From Clostridia bacterium (GTDB lineage Bacteria; Bacillota; Clostridia; TANB77; CAG-508), in NCBI GenBank assembly GCA_022794055.1, contig JAAWEA010000056.1, positions 1 to 39,091 of the forward strand: a stretch of 39,091 nucleotides of DNA. The letters run 5' to 3'. How positions within the stretch are numbered: the stretch's first letter is position 1; every line of letters starts with the position of its first letter. The notes beneath the pieces were generated by a model, which saw only the letters and a list, made by a program, of their open reading frames with translations, was not told where the DNA came from and made no database searches. Shown piece by piece: positions 18,977-27,630 of the stretch. The position numbers and the translations under genes were made by a program.

Positions 18977-19897
18977 ATGAAAGAAGAAAAAAAAGCAACA
19001 AGACAAAGCTATGGAGAAGCTTTATTACAATTAGGGAAAGAAAATGATAATATAGTAGTATTAGATGCAGACTTATCAACAGCGACAAAAACAGATTTAT
19101 TTGCAAAAGAATTTCCAAATAGATTTTTTAATATGGGGATTGCAGAACAAAATATGGTAAGTACTGCAGCTGGAATTGCTACTTGCAATAAAATACCTTA
19201 TGTGAGTACATTTGCAGTTTTTGCGGCTGGAAGAGCTTATGATCAAATTAGAAATAGTGTATGTTATCCAGAATTAAATGTAAAAATATGTGCAACACAT
19301 GCAGGAGTAACAGTAGGAGAAGATGGTGCTACACATCAAATGATAGAAGATTTATCAATGATGAGGACATTACCTAATATGACTGTTATATCAGTATCAG
19401 ATGATATACAAACAAAATGGGCAGTAAATGAAATTAGTAAAATAAAAGGACCAGTTTATTTAAGGTTATCAAGACTTGCAACACCTATTATATATGATGA
19501 AAATCAGAAATTTGAAATAGGAAAGGCAATTCAAATAGGAGAAGGAATAGATGCTACTGTTTTTGCAACAGGTGTAACTGTTGCAGAAGCTTTAAAAGCA
19601 CAAGAAGTTTTAAGTGAGAAAGGAGTAGATATAAGAGTAGTAGATATTCATACAATAAAACCAATTGATAAAGAAATTATAATAAAATGTGCTAAAGAAA
19701 CTAAAAAATTGATTTCAATAGAAGATCATAATATAATTGGTGGCTTGGGAACAGCAATTTCTGAAGTTTTAACAACTGAATTTCCTGCTAGATTAACTAG
19801 ATTAGGTATTAAAGACACTTTTGGAAAATCTGGTAAGGCAGAAGAGTTAATGAAATACTTTGGAATAGTGGCAGAAGATATAGTAAAGTTGTTTTAA
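18977..19897 (+). CDS. Transketolase, C-terminal subunit
   Basis: VLDADLSTATKTDLFAKEFPNRFFNMGIAEQNMVSTAAGIA...; SD AAGGAG before ATG 18977. Confidence 0.88.
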   Translation: MKEEKKATRQSYGEALLQLGKENDNIVVLDADLSTATKTDLFAKEFPNRFFNMGIAEQNMVSTAAGIATCNKIPYVSTFAVFAAGRAYDQIRNSVCYPELNVKICATHAGVTVGEDGATHQMIEDLSMMRTLPNMTVISVSDDIQTKWAVNEISKIKGPVYLRLSRLATPIIYDENQKFEIGKAIQIGEGIDATVFATGVTVAEALKAQEVLSEKGVDIRVVDIHTIKPIDKEIIIKCAKETKKLISIEDHNIIGGLGTAISEVLTTEFPARLTRLGIKDTFGKSGKAEELMKYFGIVAEDIVKLF

Positions 19898-19927
19898 AAT
19901 TTTTAATAAAAAAGGGAGAAATAAATA

Positions 19928-20023
19928 ATGAAAAATAAAGAAAGCATACAAGCCTTGGGACTGTACACACACACACACACACGCACAGCTAATTTAAATA
20001 ATAATGGTATCAATAACAATTAA
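19928..20023 (+). CDS. Micro-ORF carrying a dinucleotide repeat, 31 aa
   Basis: MKNKESIQALGLYTHTHTRTANLNNNGINNN; SD-like GGGAG upstream. Confidence 0.35.
   Translation: MKNKESIQALGLYTHTHTRTANLNNNGINNN
19965..19982. repeat. (AC)9 microsatellite
   Basis: ACACACACACACACACAC directly visible. Confidence 0.95.
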
Positions 20024-20082
20024 TTTAGCCTTGCTATGGTATTATATACATATAATGGGTAAATAGTCATATAAAATAAAAT

Positions 20083-20115
20083 ACTACACATTTGCTTGGC
20101 AGAGCAATGTGTAGT
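20083..20115 (+). other. Strong hairpin downstream of the micro-ORF
   Basis: ACTACACATTTGCT ... AGCAATGTGTAGT, one bulge. Confidence 0.5.
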
Positions 20116-20444
20116 TTAACTAATTTATATTAGGTAACCACATTTTAGTGATTACTTAGTTTCTATTTTTATTATATTCTAAATTTATGTAGAAAGTCAA
20201 TAAATATAGTAAAAAAGTTTTTTTATAACTACTAAAAACTAAATTATAACTATTAATTTATAATTAATTAAGGAAAATAAAGATAATAAAGATTGATTTT
20301 TATACAGATGGGAAATTATCAAGTAAATTACCGTTTAACAAAGAAGATTTGTTACCTTTTTGTTCCCCACACATAGTTTTGTATAGGTTATATCAAGTTT
20401 CAAAATAAATGTAAAAAGTGATGAAACAAAGGAGGAGAACTGGA

Positions 20445-21845
20445 ATGAGAGATATGAGAGGGATTACATTAATAGCATTAATCATAACCATTATTGTATT
20501 ATTAATATTAGCAGGAATAACAATAGTACAATTAACAGGAAGTGGATTATTTGGAAAGGCAGAAACAGCTAATCAAAAAACAAGATATGCAACTGCAAAA
20601 GAAACTATTAATTTAAAATTAATGGAAATACAATTAGATTGTACACAAAAGAATGAAGAATATGATATTATAAAAATAGCAGAAGGAATGGAAGAGGCAA
20701 AAGATATAACAATAGAAAAGTATTATAATAAAAAGGAAGCAGCAATAAAAGAAGATATAACTAAAAATATAACAAATTTAGAAGGGATAGTAGTATCAGT
20801 AGATAAATATTCAGAATATAAATTTTTAATAGGAGAAGAATGTAAAATAAAAGGAGTATTGGAAGGGGATATAACTAATACAACGAATAAAGAAGATTTT
20901 ATAGATGCCATGGAATTTGAAAAAAATAAGTTTAATGAAACAAATGATTTAAAATCAAACACAGAAATTTCATTTGAACCCAAAAAATATACTAATAAAG
21001 ATAACATAGATTTAACAGTAAAAATAAAAAATAATAAGGGAATAAAATACATAGAATGCCAAAATATTGATACAAAATATCAAGGAAATGGACAAAGTGA
21101 AATAGAAATTAACTATACTGTAGCACGAAATGGAACTTATGAATTTAAAGTAATAGATAATGAAGAAAATGAAGAAATTAAAAGTATTGTGGTAAATTTA
21201 TTTGACAGAGTGGAACCAAAAAATTTTACACCAATTAAAGTAAAAGTAAAATCAACAAGTGTAATATTAAAAGGAAATGCAGAAGATGGAGATGAGACAG
21301 AAGACAGTTTAAAAAGTGGAATTGAAAAGTATGAGTATTATGTAAATGGAGCAAAGGCAGGAGAATCAGAAGTAGAAGAATTTGAAATAACAAATTTAAC
21401 ATCAAATACAAGTTATAACATATATTTAGTAGCTTATGATAAAGCAGGAAATCTAAAACAATCAGAAACAATAAATGTAACAACAATTAGTGGAAAATAT
21501 GCAACATTAACTGCAAGTGGTATTATAGATGCAGAAGAAGAATTAGCATCAGATGCACTTACAAAAGAAGCATTTGATGGAGATATGAACACATATATAC
21601 CAGGAGGAAATGTAAAAAGTTTATATATAAATATAGATGAATCTTTGTGGAATAAAAAATTAACATTTTATTTTCAAGCAGGACCATACCATTTAATTAG
21701 ATTATATAATAATACTAATAATCAAATTTTTTATCAAGATTCTAGGGCAAATAAACATGAGGTAACAATCCTGCCAAATACTGCGAGGTTAGTAGTATAT
21801 TTCAATGAAGGCGGTGCACTTTATGAAGTTGAGTTTGCAAAATAA
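20445..21845 (+). CDS. Large pilin-like protein with fibronectin type III-like region and C-terminal beta domain
   Basis: RG|ITLIALIITIIVLLILAGITIVQLTGSGLFGKAE prepilin signal; FN3-like SGIEKYEYYVNGAKAGESEVEEFEITNLTSNTSYNIYLVAYDKAGN; SD GGAGG before 20445. Confidence 0.7.
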   Translation: MRDMRGITLIALIITIIVLLILAGITIVQLTGSGLFGKAETANQKTRYATAKETINLKLMEIQLDCTQKNEEYDIIKIAEGMEEAKDITIEKYYNKKEAAIKEDITKNITNLEGIVVSVDKYSEYKFLIGEECKIKGVLEGDITNTTNKEDFIDAMEFEKNKFNETNDLKSNTEISFEPKKYTNKDNIDLTVKIKNNKGIKYIECQNIDTKYQGNGQSEIEINYTVARNGTYEFKVIDNEENEEIKSIVVNLFDRVEPKNFTPIKVKVKSTSVILKGNAEDGDETEDSLKSGIEKYEYYVNGAKAGESEVEEFEITNLTSNTSYNIYLVAYDKAGNLKQSETINVTTISGKYATLTASGIIDAEEELASDALTKEAFDGDMNTYIPGGNVKSLYINIDESLWNKKLTFYFQAGPYHLIRLYNNTNNQIFYQDSRANKHEVTILPNTARLVVYFNEGGALYEVEFAK

Positions 21846-21930
21846 GAAATTTATTTTAAAATTGTTAAAAATTAATGAATAAATCATAAAGCATAAAAAG
21901 TAATTTAGATAAGCTATATGAAGAAAAAGA

Positions 21931-21976
21931 GAGTATTGAACATTTATAAATTATAAATGTTTAGATGCTCTTTTTG
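21931..21976 (+). terminator. Terminator after the large pilin
   Basis: GAGTATTGAACATTTATA / TATAAATGTTTAGATGCTC followed by T tract. Confidence 0.6.
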
Positions 21977-21981
21977 TTCTT

Positions 21982-23040
21982 TTATAAATTAAAATTAAAA
22001 ATAGGTAACATTTGAATCATTATAAAAGTATAAACACTTGCAAATATTCCTTGAAGCAATTTTCCATAAAAATAAGGTTTAATTGATAAATCACTTTTTG
22101 AAATAATACTCCATATCTGTAAAAGTACTGAAATACCACCAAATCCTAATATAAAAGCAGTAAAAATGAGATTTATTGAAATTGCTTTAATATGAATAGT
22201 AGAAATATAATTTATTCCATTAGTAATTTCTAAAAATCCAGTTATAAGACCAGATATAAAAGAAGTGTCAATATGTAAAAAATTAAATAGTGGTGTTAAC
22301 CCAAAAACTAAACTATTCAAAATTCCACTTGATTTTAAAATGGAAATAATACTAGAAAAAATTACAACAAAACCACCAATCATCAAAATAGTTGATATAC
22401 TATTTGTAATACTTTTTCCCAAAGCTTCGCCTAAACCATTAAAGGTAATAGTATTTTGTTTATTCAATGAAAAGTTCTTAGAGGTATCATTATTATAGGT
22501 ATTTGAACCATATTTCCAAAATCTAAAAATAAATCCAACTGTAAGACTTGCTAAAATATGAGTTATTAATAATAAAATCCCAATTGTAGAATTACCAAAC
22601 ATACTAATTCCAACAGTTCCAACAATAAATAAAGGGCCAGAATTATTAGTAAAACTTAATAATCTTTCACATTCTTCTTTTGAACAAATATTATTTTCTC
22701 TAAAATTGCAAGCAATTTTTGCTCCAATAGGATAACCACTAATTAATCCCATTATAAAGCAAAATGAACCTTTTCCATTGATATTAAATAAAGGTTTCAT
22801 AAGATTATTAAAAAATCTTCCCAAGATATTTACAATGTTTGTATTTATCAACAGTTCTGTTGCTACAAAAAAAGGAAATAAAGAGGGAACAACAGAATTT
22901 GCCCAAAGAGATAATCCATTTTTAACTGCTGGTAAATTTGTATTTGAAAATAATAATAAACATAAACAAAATAATAGAAAACATAGTGCTAGAAAGTTTC
23001 GTTTAATTTTTATAATATAAAAACAACATTTAGATAACAT
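21982..23040 (-). CDS. ylbJ: Sporulation integral membrane protein YlbJ
   Basis: GLISGYPIGAKIACNFRENN; SFTNNSGPLFIVGTVGISMFGN; SD GGTGA before 23040. Confidence 0.85.
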   Translation of the reverse strand: MLSKCCFYIIKIKRNFLALCFLLFCLCLLLFSNTNLPAVKNGLSLWANSVVPSLFPFFVATELLINTNIVNILGRFFNNLMKPLFNINGKGSFCFIMGLISGYPIGAKIACNFRENNICSKEECERLLSFTNNSGPLFIVGTVGISMFGNSTIGILLLITHILASLTVGFIFRFWKYGSNTYNNDTSKNFSLNKQNTITFNGLGEALGKSITNSISTILMIGGFVVIFSSIISILKSSGILNSLVFGLTPLFNFLHIDTSFISGLITGFLEITNGINYISTIHIKAISINLIFTAFILGFGGISVLLQIWSIISKSDLSIKPYFYGKLLQGIFASVYTFIMIQMLPIFNFNL

Positions 23041-23107
23041 ATAATCACCATTAAAATATATGTTAATATAATAAAATATATCCATAAAATTTTAAGAGAG
23101 GTGATTT

Positions 23108-24343
23108 ATGAAAAATAAAATATCAAAAATCCTTTTTTTAACTTTTATATTTTGTTTTTCCATAGTTAGTTATGTATATGCACTATCTCCACAAAGTGAG
23201 CTAAGATATCAAGGAATTGATGTAAGTGATTGGCAAGGGTACATAGACTATAATCAAGTTAAGAATTCAGGAATAGAAGTTGTATATATAAAAGCAAGCC
23301 AAGGTGTAAGAATAAAAGATCCTTATGTTGATATTAATTATGAAAATGCAAAAGCAAATGGTTTAAAAGTTGGATTTTATCATTTTCTAGAAGCAACGAC
23401 AGTTCAAGAAGCATATCAAGAAGCATCATTTTTTTCTTCAATAATTTCTGGAAAGCAATTTGATTGTAAATTAGTTTTAGATTATGAACAATTTAATGGT
23501 GTTAATAGAGAACAAATAAATCAAATAGCATTAGCATTTATTCAAAGAGTAAAAGAGTTAACAAATAAGCAAGTAATTGTTTATAGTGATTTATCGAATG
23601 CAGAAAGTACCTTCAATTCGGAAGTAGCAAATAATGCAGAATTATGGCTAGCATATTATGGAGATTATTTGAAGCTACAAAATGTTAATTCTAGTTGGAA
23701 TTCTTTTATAGGAGTTCAATATACAAGTAGAGGAAATGTACCTGGAATTAGAGGAAATGTAGATAGAGATTTATATTCTCAAGAAATTTTTTTAGATGAT
23801 AGTACAGAAATACCACCTGTAGAAAATCCAACTGATAATTTTCAAACAGAAGTTATAAATTATACAGTAAAAAGAGGTGATACATTAGGAGAGATTGCTT
23901 CAAGATTTGGTACAACAGTTCAAAAAATAGCAGATTTGAATGGAATAAAAAATGTAAATTTAATTTATCCAGGTGAAGTATTAAGAATAACTACAAATTC
24001 TAATGTACATGGAGATACAGCAAATGCTACAGGAAAAATAATCTATACAATAAAAAGAGGGGATAATTTGTGGAATATTTCAAGAAGGTATGGAACAACT
24101 GTACAAAATATTGTAAATTGGAATGGAATAAGAAATCCAAATTTAATTTATCCAGGTCAAAGAATAGTAATTTATACAAGGGCTAATGAGACAAATAATC
24201 AATATTATTCTTATACTGTAAGAAGAGGAGATAATTTATGGAGAATTGCAAGAAGATTTAGAGTTAGTGTAAATAGGATTGCAAGTTTAAATGGAATACA
24301 AAATCCAAGAATGATTTATCCAGGTCAAATATTAAAAATATAG
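23108..24343 (+). CDS. GH25 lysozyme with three C-terminal LysM domains
   Basis: YQGIDVSDWQGYIDYNQVK...; three LysM repeats (YTVKRGDTLGEIASRFG, YTIKRGDNLWNISRRYG, YTVRRGDNLWRIARRFR). Confidence 0.9.
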   Translation: MKNKISKILFLTFIFCFSIVSYVYALSPQSELRYQGIDVSDWQGYIDYNQVKNSGIEVVYIKASQGVRIKDPYVDINYENAKANGLKVGFYHFLEATTVQEAYQEASFFSSIISGKQFDCKLVLDYEQFNGVNREQINQIALAFIQRVKELTNKQVIVYSDLSNAESTFNSEVANNAELWLAYYGDYLKLQNVNSSWNSFIGVQYTSRGNVPGIRGNVDRDLYSQEIFLDDSTEIPPVENPTDNFQTEVINYTVKRGDTLGEIASRFGTTVQKIADLNGIKNVNLIYPGEVLRITTNSNVHGDTANATGKIIYTIKRGDNLWNISRRYGTTVQNIVNWNGIRNPNLIYPGQRIVIYTRANETNNQYYSYTVRRGDNLWRIARRFRVSVNRIASLNGIQNPRMIYPGQILKI

Positions 24344-24366
24344 TGTATAAAAAAAGATAAATGGTA

Positions 24367-24404
24367 CATACTCTTTCTAAGAAACTTTAGAGGAGTATGT
24401 TTTT
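24367..24404 (+). terminator. Hairpin plus T5 after the lysozyme gene; 3' arm carries the SD of the next small ORF
   Basis: ACATACTC...GAGTATGTTTTT with AGGAG embedded in the 3' arm. Confidence 0.5.
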
Positions 24405-24578
24405 ATGGAAGAGAAAAAAAATGAGAATAAAGACCTTAGAATAGAAGAGGATACTACTAATTATGGAGAATTTGTTACTTCATATTTTGCATGGGTACCA
24501 TTACCAGTACAAAAAGAAAAAGCAGAAGAAATAGAAAATATGACAAAAAAGGAAGATAAAAAGAGAAAAGAAGAGTAA
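24405..24578 (+). CDS. Small hypothetical protein, 57 aa
   Basis: MEEKKNENKDLRIEEDTTNYGEFVTSYFAWVPLPVQKEKAEEIENMTKKEDKKRKEE. Confidence 0.5.
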   Translation: MEEKKNENKDLRIEEDTTNYGEFVTSYFAWVPLPVQKEKAEEIENMTKKEDKKRKEE

Positions 24579-24601
24579 AGATATATTATAATTAGATTAA
24601 A

Positions 24602-24689
24602 AGTCAGATAAGGTCAAAAAAGGTCAAAAGTAGGATTTGAAAAAATATAAAAAACTATTATAATTATATATAGGTCAAAGAAAGTCAAA
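24602..24689 (+). promoter_or_regulatory. ctsR promoter with CtsR operators
   Basis: AGTCAGA-TAA-GGTCAAA-AAA-GGTCAAA (24602-24628) and GGTCAAA-GAA-AGTCAAA (24673-24689), flanking TTGAAA (24637) - 16 bp - TATAAT (24659). Confidence 0.85.
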
Positions 24690-24711
24690 GACAAAAGAGG
24701 AGGAAAATAAA

Positions 24712-25158
24712 ATGAGAATGTCAGATTTAATTGAAGATTTTATAAAAGATTTATTTGAAGAAGATGAGGAATTTATTGAAATACAAAGAAATGAATTAGC
24801 AGAGCAATTTAACTGTGTGCCTTCACAAATAAATTATGTAATATCAACAAGATTTAAACCATCACAAGGGTATTATGTTGAAAGTAAAAGAGGTGGTGGA
24901 GGAAACATCAGAATAAAGAAAATAAATAATACAAAATCAGAATATATTATACATATAATAAACAATATAGGAAAAGAGATAACAGCAAGTGAAATAGATA
25001 TTTTATTAAGCGATTTTCTGACTTATAAAATAGTAACAGCTAGTGAAGCTAAGTTACTAAAAGTAGCAACAAGTGATAATGTACTTCGTTTAAGTAATGA
25101 TATAAAAGACGAAGTAAGAGCAAGAATATTTAAAAATATGTTATTAAATATAGAATAG
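24712..25158 (+). CDS. ctsR: Transcriptional repressor CtsR
   Basis: MSDLIEDFIKDLFEEDEEFIEIQRNELAEQFNCVPSQINYVISTRF...GYYVESKRGGGGNIRI. Confidence 0.95.
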   Translation: MRMSDLIEDFIKDLFEEDEEFIEIQRNELAEQFNCVPSQINYVISTRFKPSQGYYVESKRGGGGNIRIKKINNTKSEYIIHIINNIGKEITASEIDILLSDFLTYKIVTASEAKLLKVATSDNVLRLSNDIKDEVRARIFKNMLLNIE

Positions 25159-25160
25159 GA

Positions 25161-25715
25161 GTGATTATTATGTTATGTGAAAACTGTGGAAAAAAAGAAG
25201 CAAATGTAAGATATTCAGAAAATATAAATGGTATAAAAAAAGAAATGAATTTATGTGAAGAGTGTAGCAAAAGGTTAGGTGTTACAGAACAGATGGATTT
25301 TAGAATGCCATCACTTGATTTTTCAAATTTCTTTGGGAGTTTTTTGGAAGATTTTGCAAGTATGTCAAATTTTATGCCTTTATTAGACCAAGTAAAAGAT
25401 GTAAAATGTGAAAGTTGTGGATATACTTTTAATGATATTGTAAATTCTGGAAGATATGGTTGTGCTAATTGTTATGATGTATTTGAAGATAGAATGGATC
25501 CAATTTTGAAAAAGTTACAAGGTGCAAATAGGCATACTGGAAGATTAGGAAAAGTTTCTGATAATAATGTTAAGTTTGATAAAATGTCTGATAAGAAGGT
25601 TGAAAACGAAAATAATGAAAAAGGTAAATTGGAACAAGAGTTGAAAAAAGCTATTAAAGAGGAAAGATATGAAGATGCTGCTAAATTGAGGGATGAAATT
25701 AAGAAAATGTCCTAA
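25161..25715 (+). CDS. mcsA: McsA, CxxC zinc-finger protein with UVR motif
   Basis: Paired CxxC motifs, C-terminal LKKAIKEERYEDAAKLRDEIK. Confidence 0.9.
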   Translation: MIIMLCENCGKKEANVRYSENINGIKKEMNLCEECSKRLGVTEQMDFRMPSLDFSNFFGSFLEDFASMSNFMPLLDQVKDVKCESCGYTFNDIVNSGRYGCANCYDVFEDRMDPILKKLQGANRHTGRLGKVSDNNVKFDKMSDKKVENENNEKGKLEQELKKAIKEERYEDAAKLRDEIKKMS

Positions 25716-25854
25716 ATCGATGTTAAAAATTTTATTTGCTATAATTATTTAGTGAATAGAGATGTTTTTATTAGTAATATATTTTAGGTTAATCTGAATA
25801 TAAAAGAATAAAATGGGCTTATTAAAGTTCTTTCATATACAATAAAAAAAGCCT

Positions 25855-25872
25855 CACAAGGAGGCGGTTAGG
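25855..25872 (-). terminator. Minus-strand terminator of cassette A
   Basis: Minus strand GCCTCC-TTGT-GAGGC-TTTTTTT. Confidence 0.7.
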
Positions 25873-26062
25873 TTGTGGAACAGAAGACCGTCGACAATAA
25901 TACTCCTATCTGAAAGAAAAGAATATTAGTTGAAAGTGATGAACATAAATCTTCTGAAATAATACTAGTGTACTCAAGAATAAGTAAAATTGCCATTATT
26001 ATTGGACCTATAAATGACAACATAACTATACGTTTTTTGCTTAAGTGTTTAAAGTTTTTCAT
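25868..26062 (-). CDS. Small membrane protein (cassette A), antisense between mcsA and mcsB
   Basis: 64 aa, two hydrophobic segments; SD AAGGAGG; upstream TTGATT-17-TATAAT on the minus strand; paralogous to 27248-27448. Confidence 0.65.
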   Translation of the reverse strand: MKNFKHLSKKRIVMLSFIGPIIMAILLILEYTSIISEDLCSSLSTNILFFQIGVLLSTVFCSTT

Positions 26063-26157
26063 ACCTACCGATACCTCCTTATGAGTTTTGAGGATATATA
26101 TATCCTCTACAATGTTGTTATACTAATATTATAACACAAAGAAAACATAAAATCAAA

Positions 26158-26201
26158 TATCCTAATTAAAAGCTATATATATTTAATGTAATACTGGGAT
26201 A
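26158..26201 (+). other. Structured leader upstream of mcsB
   Basis: TATCCTAATTAAA...TTTAATGTAATACTGGGATA; shared with the clpC leader. Confidence 0.5.
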
Positions 26202-26217
26202 GAAAGGAAAAAAAATT

Positions 26218-27228
26218 ATGAATTGGTATTTGCAAAGTGGAAAAGATTCAGATATAGTAACAAGTACAAGAATTCGATTTAGAAGAAATTTACAAGGATT
26301 CAAATTTAATTTAAAAAATAATACAGAGATAGAGAAGTTAAAAAATAAGATTAAAGAAAATACTTATGCTATTGGATATGGACTAAAATATATAGAACTA
26401 AAAGATATTGATGATATTACAAAAATGAGTTTAGTTGAAAAAAATTTAGTTTCAGCAGAATATATTTTAAAAAATGAATTAGGAGCTATTTTAATAAATG
26501 ATGAGGAAAATATATGTATTACAGTAAATGATGAAGACCATTTAAATATACAAGTTTTCAATAGCGGATTAGATTTAGAAAATACCTTGAATTTTGCAAT
26601 TGAAATAGATAAAAAAATAGAGGAAACATTTGGGTATTCTACAAATAAAAAATATGGATATTTAACAAGTCTTCCAACAAATTGTGGGACAGGTTTGAAG
26701 GCTTCTGTAAAAGTTCATTTACCAGCTTTAGAAAAGACAAAAAATATTCAAAAAGTGTTTTATACTATCAACAATTTTGGAGTTAATATCGATGGGGCTT
26801 ATGGAGAAAATACTAAAGAAGTAGGAGATATTTATCAAATATCAAATAAAAGAACATTAGGAGTATCAGAAAATGATATTATTGAAAATTTAAAAATTGT
26901 TACAGAAAAATTAATAGAACAAGAAAGAAATGCTAGAAAATTTTTAGCAAAGGATTCAATTGATTTAGAAGATATTGTTTATAGAAGTTATGGCATTTTG
27001 AAGTATAGTAGGAAAATTTCTTTTGAAGAGGCTCATAAGATGATTTCTAATGTCAAATTAGGTACAGATTTAGGGTTGTTACCTGAATTAACAGATAGTA
27101 AAGTTCAAAAATTGATTTTGTATACAAAGCCTGCTAATATGCAAAAGAGTTTGGGTGAACAGTATGAGATATTGGAAAGAGATATTAAAAGGGCTGAGGT
27201 TATTAAGAACATAATGAATGAAAAATAA
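26218..27228 (+). CDS. mcsB: Protein-arginine kinase McsB
   Basis: ATP:guanido phosphotransferase family: STRIRFRRNLQGFKF; GYLTSLPTNCGTGLKASVKVHLPAL. Confidence 0.93.
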   Translation: MNWYLQSGKDSDIVTSTRIRFRRNLQGFKFNLKNNTEIEKLKNKIKENTYAIGYGLKYIELKDIDDITKMSLVEKNLVSAEYILKNELGAILINDEENICITVNDEDHLNIQVFNSGLDLENTLNFAIEIDKKIEETFGYSTNKKYGYLTSLPTNCGTGLKASVKVHLPALEKTKNIQKVFYTINNFGVNIDGAYGENTKEVGDIYQISNKRTLGVSENDIIENLKIVTEKLIEQERNARKFLAKDSIDLEDIVYRSYGILKYSRKISFEEAHKMISNVKLGTDLGLLPELTDSKVQKLILYTKPANMQKSLGEQYEILERDIKRAEVIKNIMNEK

Positions 27229-27247
27229 AAATGCCTCCGAGGAGGCG

Positions 27248-27448
27248 TTAAGAATTTGAAAAGAATGATCCTATAAGAGCACCAAATGAAGCACCAGCAA
27301 AACATGCTAAGCATTGACCTAATATAAAAAATACTTCATCTGAAATAATGCTTTTACGTTGTAAAAATGTTAAGAACAGTAGCGAAGTTAACCAGATGAT
27401 TACAACAAAAATAGCCAATACAATTTTCCGAATGTCTTTTCTCTTCAT
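27248..27448 (-). CDS. Small membrane protein (cassette B), antisense between mcsB and clpC
   Basis: 66 aa, two hydrophobic segments; SD AAGGAGG; upstream TATAAT; shares SIIS[ED][DE] motif with cassette A; contains an in-frame CGG at codon 7. Confidence 0.65.
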   Translation of the reverse strand: MKRKDIRKIVLAIFVVIIWLTSLLFLTFLQRKSIISDEVFFILGQCLACFAGASFGALIGSFFSNS

Positions 27449-27538
27449 TACACATACCTCCTTGGAGTGTAGAGGCTATAATACTAGCCTCAATCATATT
27501 GTTATACAAATATTATAACATAAAAAACAAAAAATGTA

Positions 27539-27608
27539 CATGTCCCTAATTAAGATAGCTATTTGAGTGATAACGAATTATAGATATCTTATGTATAACT
27601 GGGACATG
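27539..27608 (+). other. Structured leader upstream of clpC
   Basis: CATGTCCC/GGGACATG closing stem with internal TAAGATA/TATCTTA and CTAT/ATAG stems. Confidence 0.55.
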
Positions 27609-27630
27609 GACAGAAAGGAAGTGTAAAAAA

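Noticed and set aside
27428-27430. In-frame CGG in cassette B ORF as a third frameshift site
   Set aside because: Shifting +1 there gives a stop after a few codons, while frame 0 gives a protein matching cassette A; kept as counter-evidence to a strict unassigned-CGG model.
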